A DNA stretch of 64,000 bases from Hepsetus odoe. Taxonomy: Eukaryota; Chordata; Actinopteri; Characiformes; Hepsetidae. The stretch is from contig CM029367.1 of the NCBI GenBank assembly GCA_017165825.1, positions 21,798,739 to 21,862,738 of the forward strand. The letters are read 5' to 3'. A program made the position numbers and the translations under genes. Numbering within the stretch: position 1 is the stretch's first letter; the number at the start of each line of letters is the position of its first letter. Under the pieces are notes generated by a model. That model saw nothing but the letters and a program-made list of their open reading frames with translations. It had not been told where the DNA came from and did no database searches. Shown piece by piece: positions 59,584-64,000 of the stretch.

Positions 59584-62500
59584 TGTGTGTGTGTGCGCGC
59601 GTGTGTATGCAGGCAGGCAGGTCGGTGTGTTGTGCTGGTCCTATGAGACACTCTTGGTGATTTATGAGTGTGTGGCAAATGCTTCAGAGGGAATAATTAG
59701 CCAATCTCAGTCTGTCATGTGCACTAAAAGGAGGCAGGGGCAGAGGATCCATCTTCCTTTCCCTTTCTCTCTCCATGTTTTTCTCTATTTTTTTTTTTTC
59801 AAACTTCCATTATGCTCTTCTTTCTCCCCTGTATTTTTTTGTTTCCTTTAAATTCTTTTTTTTTTTTTTGATTCAGTCTGAATTTGTAATGGCCCTGGCT
59901 CATGTACACATGCAGATTACTCAGTACTCTTCAGTAGTGTATTTTATTTCACATGCACTTTCCTTCTTCCCCAAATGTTTGTCTAGGTATTGAGAGAAAA
60001 GACATAAAACATAAAAAAGTCAGACCACAAAAAGTTCCTGTGTTAGAAGAAGCTGTATTAAATTTATTCTTTTTTTCCATCTTTGTTTTGACTTTGTACA
60101 AATATTAGGAATCCAACGACCAGACCTCAAGTGTGGACTGATACCAGAATAACAAACAAACTTTTAGCCAACTCTGAAGTTTACCACACTCTCATATGGT
60201 CATATACTGACCATAAAATAAATGAAATATCTCACAAAAGAGGGGACTGAAGTGAAAACCATTGTGATTGTGAAACACAGCACAGCACAACAAAACTAAA
60301 TTCAACCTCTGCGTTTCACCCATACACACACGTGCAGCAGGAGGCAGCTATTGAAAGCGCCCGGAAAGTGACGGGGACGGTATTTTCCACAAGAGTACGT
60401 CAGGGCAACCTACTGATAAGGGGTTTGAACCCACAATCTTCTGATCCAGGGCAAAATCCCTAACCACTAGGCCACCGCTGCCCCAGAAACTGATAATTGA
60501 TAACCATCCCCAAATTCTATACATGCAGCAAGATGCGATACAATGTGTGACCCCTTTCTAACATGGTTTCCACTACCTATTCTGCATACCCATATGCATT
60601 TAGCTGTTTTATTTGGATAGTTATTTTGTTATGTAGTTATTCAGAGGTTGTTTACTAAGAATACTGTCATTTTATGAAGCTATGTAGTCATAGGTTGTTG
60701 TATTATGGTAGTAGGTTGACCAAAGGAATCAGGATACGGAGGATGGAAAAAGTGATGAATAAATGGTTAACTGCTAATGGGTGCATGGTGTGTGATGACA
60801 GTCTCATAGATTTTTCTATGAACTGCAGAGCACCCATCCAGTATTAAGAAGGATGGCAATGATTCGTGTAGCAATCCACATCCTCCTGTTCTGTCCCGGC
60901 ACAGCTGCATACGGCAGGGCCACTCTACTTATATGATGTATAGACAGATTTACAGAAAAAGAGAAGAAGGGAAATGCAATAAAAACACTGAACTGCTAAT
61001 GTCTTTGTACTGTGGAGTGTGCACGGGCTAAAAATAGCCATGCTTAAAATAAAGAATATGTTAAACAAATGGGTGATATCATGATCTGAAAATGATTATT
61101 TTCTCCATTTTTTTCTCCAAGTTCAAGAATTTCAGACAGGTTGAAACCATATCTTGCTTTCAACAGGGGATATCTGGGTGCCGGAGGTATAGGAGATATG
61201 GGCCTGTATCCTAACTGCACAGGAGGAGCAGCTGCATACATAGACAGGTGGTTATTGGGAGACAATATATACTGGTACCCCACCTGCAAGGTAAGAATTA
61301 CTGCCAAGAAAAAAAAGACATCAAAACAGATTGGGGTTTCATTTACAATACTCTTAGAAATAATGGCTTTGTCTGTTCTTCTATTGCATCTTGCAAAAAA
61401 CACATAATGACACCCATATTTACACCCAAATTTAAGATGTGTGCTTTTTTTTACTTTATGGTAAATATGGTTAAAAAAACATGGTAGTAATGAATGGGTT
61501 TAAGAAACACTGAAACACTGAATGCTGATCAGTTCTTTTGGGAGCCAAAAGTAATTCTTCTGTGACATCTTTTGCACTTTTAAGAGTGACTGGATTCACA
61601 ACTTGCTCACAACTAATCTATTTTACTGTCTCAGGCCATGTATCATACAACTAAGCCCTTTGATCCAGAAGGTGTTCTAGGTACCATCAATTCTATTGTT
61701 ATGGGATTCATTGGGATGCAAGTAAGTAAATAATAACAGCTGTGACACCAACATTCACAGAAGGCCTTGTTTAAATTCTGCTAAAACCTTCAACGTCTTG
61801 TTTATTTTGCATTGAAGTATTCACCTGCTATGAACATTTGTTTAGGGTTTATGAAGATCAGTGAAAATATAGACTTCAGCTCCCACATCACATTGACCAC
61901 AGCACATGAAAGGCCCTTTTGGTAGTTTTTTAAAGTGAACAGAGTTGGACTACTACCACTTTCCCAGTCAGACAGCTGTTTCCTCTCAGGGCCACAGAGC
62001 ACAGTGTAGTGGTCTGCAGTGTGCTCTCTCAGAGCACTGAAAAGTTTCTCACCCTTTGATAATGACAGTGTCACAACGGCTGCTGAGAACCCGCCAGGCA
62101 AACCTGGACACATTGCTCAATCCCCCGGGGGTGGAGGCAAAAAACAGTTAGCAGCGAGCCAGTCAATCAACATGTCTTAGAGAACACGGCAGGTGTCAGC
62201 CTCCCCGTTTGTGTCCGTCCGCCAGTGCGTCCTCGGCTGAGGCACATTCGTCATCACCAAATTAATCAGAGGGCGCGGCCATCCCTGCTGCAGCCTACAG
62301 CAGCACAACAGCACTGAAACCTGAGCTCCATGTCAGGGACACAACCAGCACATCCGCTCAAAACCTAACCCCATCTAGGCTACACAATACACCACTTGAT
62401 GAACACTTTATTCCAGCAGACAATAAGAGCTGCTTTTAGTTATTTAGTTTTAATGAATTCATTAAGGCATTGCAGGCCTTAAGCATTTGCTAACACATTC

Positions 62501-62708
62501 TGCATTCTTAACATAAGTTATTGTGAAATATAGCTTGCATGGAAAATGTCTGAAAACAGCACATATGAAGTCTACTTCAACAGAAAGAGCTTGTGTTTAA
62601 GGATACTGAGTTATGTCTCTGTCTCTGTAGGCAGGAAAGATTTTCCTCTTTTTCCGAAAAATGACCCTCAGCATACTGCTACGTTTCACAATCTGGGCCG
62701 CCGTCCTG
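38434..62708 (+). CDS. hgsnat: Heparan-alpha-glucosaminide N-acetyltransferase (partial)
   Basis: Fifteen coding exons join to 490 in-frame codons: 38434-38551, 39405-39499, 39787-39908, 41325-41449, 47511-47580, 48289-48355, 49525-49604, 53433-53509, 54585-54615, 55095-55255, 58695-58807, 59113-59234, 61167-61290, 61635-61721 and 62631-62708. The last exons (about 150 residues in human) lie beyond the window. The multi-pass lysosomal membrane enzyme moves acetyl from cytosolic acetyl-CoA to terminal glucosamine of heparan sulfate; human loss causes Sanfilippo syndrome type C. Exon 1 gives a hydrophobic leader, exons 2-4 the luminal domain with cysteines, and exon 5 the first membrane span (LLVAALVLTLLAFLW). 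Conserved blocks are SLDTFRG, MVFVNYGGG, FQHAPWNGLTVADLVMPW (the active-site histidine codon is 53494-53496), LRIPGVLQRL, FTFLLPVPNCP, YPNCTGGAAAYIDR and DPEGVLGTINSIVMGF. The start is uncertain: Met at 38434 or at 38473. Confidence 0.93.
39297..39381. repeat. (AT)n array just before hgsnat exon 2
   Basis: About 85 bp of AT dinucleotides with one interruption. It ends 23 bp before the exon 2 acceptor, so the pyrimidine tract of that acceptor is squeezed between the array and the exon. Confidence 0.95.
43684..44813 (+). mobile_element. Degenerate Tc1/mariner-type transposon with IR/DR ends
   Basis: The outer termini carry TGTGCACAATTATTAG-like sequence (left 43686-43705, right 44792-44812, inverted). 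A second inner copy sits about 180 bp inside each end (GAATTATTAGGCAGC near 43866, GCTGCCTAATAATTGTG near 44635). The centre has plus-strand transposase relics (around 43900-44230) with many stops. It lies in hgsnat intron 4. Confidence 0.75.
44978..47325 (+). mobile_element. RTE-type non-LTR retrotransposon, 5'-truncated
   Basis: Two abutting open frames (44956-45315 and 45317-47299, 660 codons) encode the end of an AP-like endonuclease (VDYILCRR, then VAKQHRMVVCRM) and a full reverse transcriptase. RT motifs include KAVGPDAIPVEAW, FVDLEKAYDRVPREELW, QGSALSPFFFAIVMD and the catalytic MFADDIVI. The C-terminal HLRW-like segment (LRWFGHVQRRDEDYIGRR) and RRRGRPKRRFMDVV are typical of the RTE clade. 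A TGA at 45313-45315 separates the two parts. The endonuclease N-terminus is missing, as expected of 5' truncation. The 3' end has GGCGACCCCTAAACGGGAGC followed by a short A-rich tail. It sits in hgsnat intron 4 in the gene's own orientation. Confidence 0.92.
48395..49050 (-). mobile_element. Degenerate Tc1-like transposon in hgsnat intron 6
   Basis: A minus-strand member of the 20.1-kb Tc1-like family. Diagnostic pieces, given as on the plus strand, are ATGGTGCATTATCCTGCTG, CTGCCATTAGGGA, GGGAACACCCCATAAGAC and TGGCCCTTGTCAAAGTGAC. Inactive. Confidence 0.75.
49606..53110. other. hgsnat intron 7, no gene seen
   Basis: Mostly unique-looking AT-rich sequence. An imperfect GT repeat at 51486-51530 is the only simple repeat of note. 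No exon matching the HGSNAT protein is missing here, because exons 7 and 8 join without a gap. Confidence 0.55.
53118..53325 (+). mobile_element. tRNA-headed SINE, type B, in hgsnat intron 7
   Basis: A sense copy: head GTGGTGGCCTTGTGGTTAGG, GTAGGTTGCCCTGAGGTA, shortened middle, and a tail TTGTTGTGGTTCTC. It ends about 108 bp before exon 8. Confidence 0.83.
55256..57120. other. hgsnat intron 10, 5' half
   Basis: No transposon or exon recognised. Unique-looking AT-rich sequence. Confidence 0.5.
57129..57200. repeat. (AT)n array
   Basis: An AT dinucleotide run broken once (ATTATA near 57178). The MITE starts directly after it, so the element inserted at the edge of the array or the array grew beside it. 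Confidence 0.93.
57203..57783. mobile_element. Tc1/mariner-type MITE, 581 bp
   Basis: Long terminal inverted repeats begin CAGTACTGTGCAAAAGTTTT at the left. On the complement at the right they read CAGTACTTTTCAAAAGTTTT. They continue inward for about 70 bp with few mismatches (TTAGGCAGGTRTGAAAAAAT and on). TA flanks both ends (57201-57202, 57784-57785). There is no transposase coding capacity. Confidence 0.88.
57840..58017 (-). repeat. Second copy of the (CAAGT)n-headed repeat
   Basis: The complement of 57930-58017 matches the start of the 18.9-kb repeat: CAAGT-type units, then TGTCATTTCA, ATATACATAGTACACAGTG and a CCTCCAGGAC-type segment. It is shorter than the first copy. Confidence 0.65.
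58613..58690 (+). repeat. (TG)39 array at the hgsnat exon 11 acceptor
   Basis: 78 bp of perfect TG dinucleotides, followed by TAAG and then exon 11. The acceptor has no ordinary pyrimidine tract. Confidence 0.98.
59534..59607 (+). repeat. (TG)n array in hgsnat intron 12
   Basis: About 24 TG units followed by an interrupted TG/CG stretch. Intronic and not near an exon. Confidence 0.95.
60258..60485 (-). mobile_element. tRNA-headed SINE, type B, in hgsnat intron 12
   Basis: A minus-strand copy with head GGGGCAGCGGTGGCCTAGTG, B-box GGGTTCAAACCCC-like, CTGCCTCCTGCTGCACG and the tail of the family. Antisense to hgsnat. Confidence 0.88.
61722..62630. other. hgsnat intron 14, no repeat seen
   Basis: Unique-looking intronic sequence, locally GC-richer at 62060-62340. 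No exon or repeat identified. Confidence 0.45.
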
Positions 62709-64000
62709 GTAGGTCATTAACACAGCATAAAGAGAAATGATGTACTCTAAAATGCTGCTTTCTCTAAAGTACTGAAACGTTTTCTTGTTTCAAAATGTGT
62801 TATTATATGATTATCATGCTTCTCTGTCCTGTTTTGAATGCAATAGTGAGTTTATAAAGGTTGTGATCGCAGGGTTTTGATATGTTTTCTCCATATTAGC
62901 TCTGACATTTGGATAATTTTTCTCTGTAATGTGATTTATTGTTCTAGTATATCTGGGGTTTTCATGAACTACATGATCTTACATTCCTAAACTATTAAGT
63001 TGTCCTCTGAACCTAATAATTGTTTGTTCACATGCAGTACTACAACTCAATATTGCCCTATCTGCACAAAGCCTGATAGACCTTTGTGGCACACAAGTGT
63101 TATATTGCATGTAGTTGCAGACAGTTAATGAAATAGGTAGTCGTCACATGATCTGCCTGTACATGCACGGAATGGGTTCTCAGGCAGAGATTAGTATCAT
63201 ACCCCTTTGGGATCGAACCGGATGGCTCACGTAGCTTGTGGATCACTAGTGTTCTTACAGTATGAAGTATGCTGGTAATGTAGCATATTATTTACAAGGC
63301 AAGTGAAGGGTAGGAGATGTACTAGTGACCAATCTCTTCTTGGTCTGTTATGACCACCATTTCTAGCTTTTGCAAATAGATTCTAAAGATGCCAAGATAT
63401 ACTTTAACGATAAAGAAATAATTAGATTGGCTTGATGGCGGGAGGAGGGTAGCAACCTGGTGATTGAAAGCTCCATTTGGGTGGTCTGGAAAGCAAGGGG
63501 GCATATGCTTTGGTGGTAGTGTGGTGTGGGAGGGCATTTAAAACTCTGTCCCCTGAGGAAAGAGCATGGTTATGCGAGATGTCCTCTTCCCTGAGAGCCT
63601 GCAATACAAACAAGAGAGCAGAATGCAGACACTGTTGTTCAGCAGTACTTTGCTCTGTAGGGGTTTTTAGGTTAATTAACCCTCTGTACACACTTTGATC
63701 TTTCCTTACTTCTGATTTGTGTCTTGATTATTGGTTATTATTCTTACATATACTCTTTCACCAGTTTTTTTGGCCAGTTTAAACTGAGAAATGTAAAACA
63801 GAGATCATCTGTAATCTTTTTTGGGTGTAGACCAGAGTATATTTCTAATCAAAGGATGAATATGGAGCTATATGCTTTAAGTTGGCGGCTTGTTTTGGGG
63901 GTCTGGTGGCAGAGCCTCTGGAATGCCCTCTCTAGAGAGCACAGGTGTTGATGGAAGACATTTGTCTGGCAGACTGAAGGCACTAAACATACCAGTAGAA
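62709..64000. other. hgsnat intron 15, partial
   Basis: Begins with the donor GTAGGT after exon 15. I found no sequence matching the remaining C-terminal HGSNAT segments, so the next exon is taken to lie beyond the window. Confidence 0.5.

Noticed and set aside
1..64000. CRISPR array, operon, phage or other prokaryotic system
   Set aside because: All genes have vertebrate exon-intron structure, and no regularly spaced direct repeats with unique spacers were seen.

Overview
The window is nuclear DNA of a ray-finned (teleost) fish. It holds five recognisable vertebrate protein genes with GT-AG introns, intron phases that join without error, and a dense fish-type repeat load: Tc1-like transposons, tRNA-headed SINEs, an RTE-type LINE, a solo LTR and long dinucleotide and trinucleotide arrays. 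The species cannot be named from the sequence alone. There is no bacterial, phage, plasmid or CRISPR content.

Layout. 1-4.85 kb is intergenic and made almost wholly of repeats. pdlim1 (+, 7 coding exons, 5059-9136) encodes a complete 321-residue PDZ-LIM protein. neurog3 (-, 11119-11688) is a single-exon 189-residue proneural bHLH factor, with a very short 5' UTR intron and a CCAAT/TATA-like promoter. 12.1-22 kb is a long gene-free stretch: a repeat-poor block next to neurog3, then repeats including a 625-bp AGT/AGC array and a perfect 27-bp-arm hairpin. sgpl1 (+, 14 coding exons, 22265-31835) is complete and encodes 572 residues of sphingosine-1-phosphate lyase. pcbd1 (-, 34406-36416) faces it tail to tail; all coding exons are present except the tiny first one. 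hgsnat (+, from 38434) runs off the right edge; 15 coding exons give 490 in-frame codons, and the C-terminal part is outside the window.

How the genes relate. They are separate housekeeping or developmental genes, not an operon. sgpl1 and pcbd1 are also convergent neighbours in human (10q22.1), so that pair is old synteny. NEUROG3 is on the same human arm region, PDLIM1 is further out on 10q, and HGSNAT is on human 8p11, so the pcbd1-hgsnat junction marks a rearrangement relative to human.

The most noteworthy observations are mobile elements and simple repeats pressed against splice sites. A Tc1-like element makes up about 94% of one pcbd1 intron and ends 12 nt from its splice donor. A run of 39 TG units ends 4 nt before the hgsnat exon that encodes the conserved IPGVLQRL segment. 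I found no undescribed multi-gene system.
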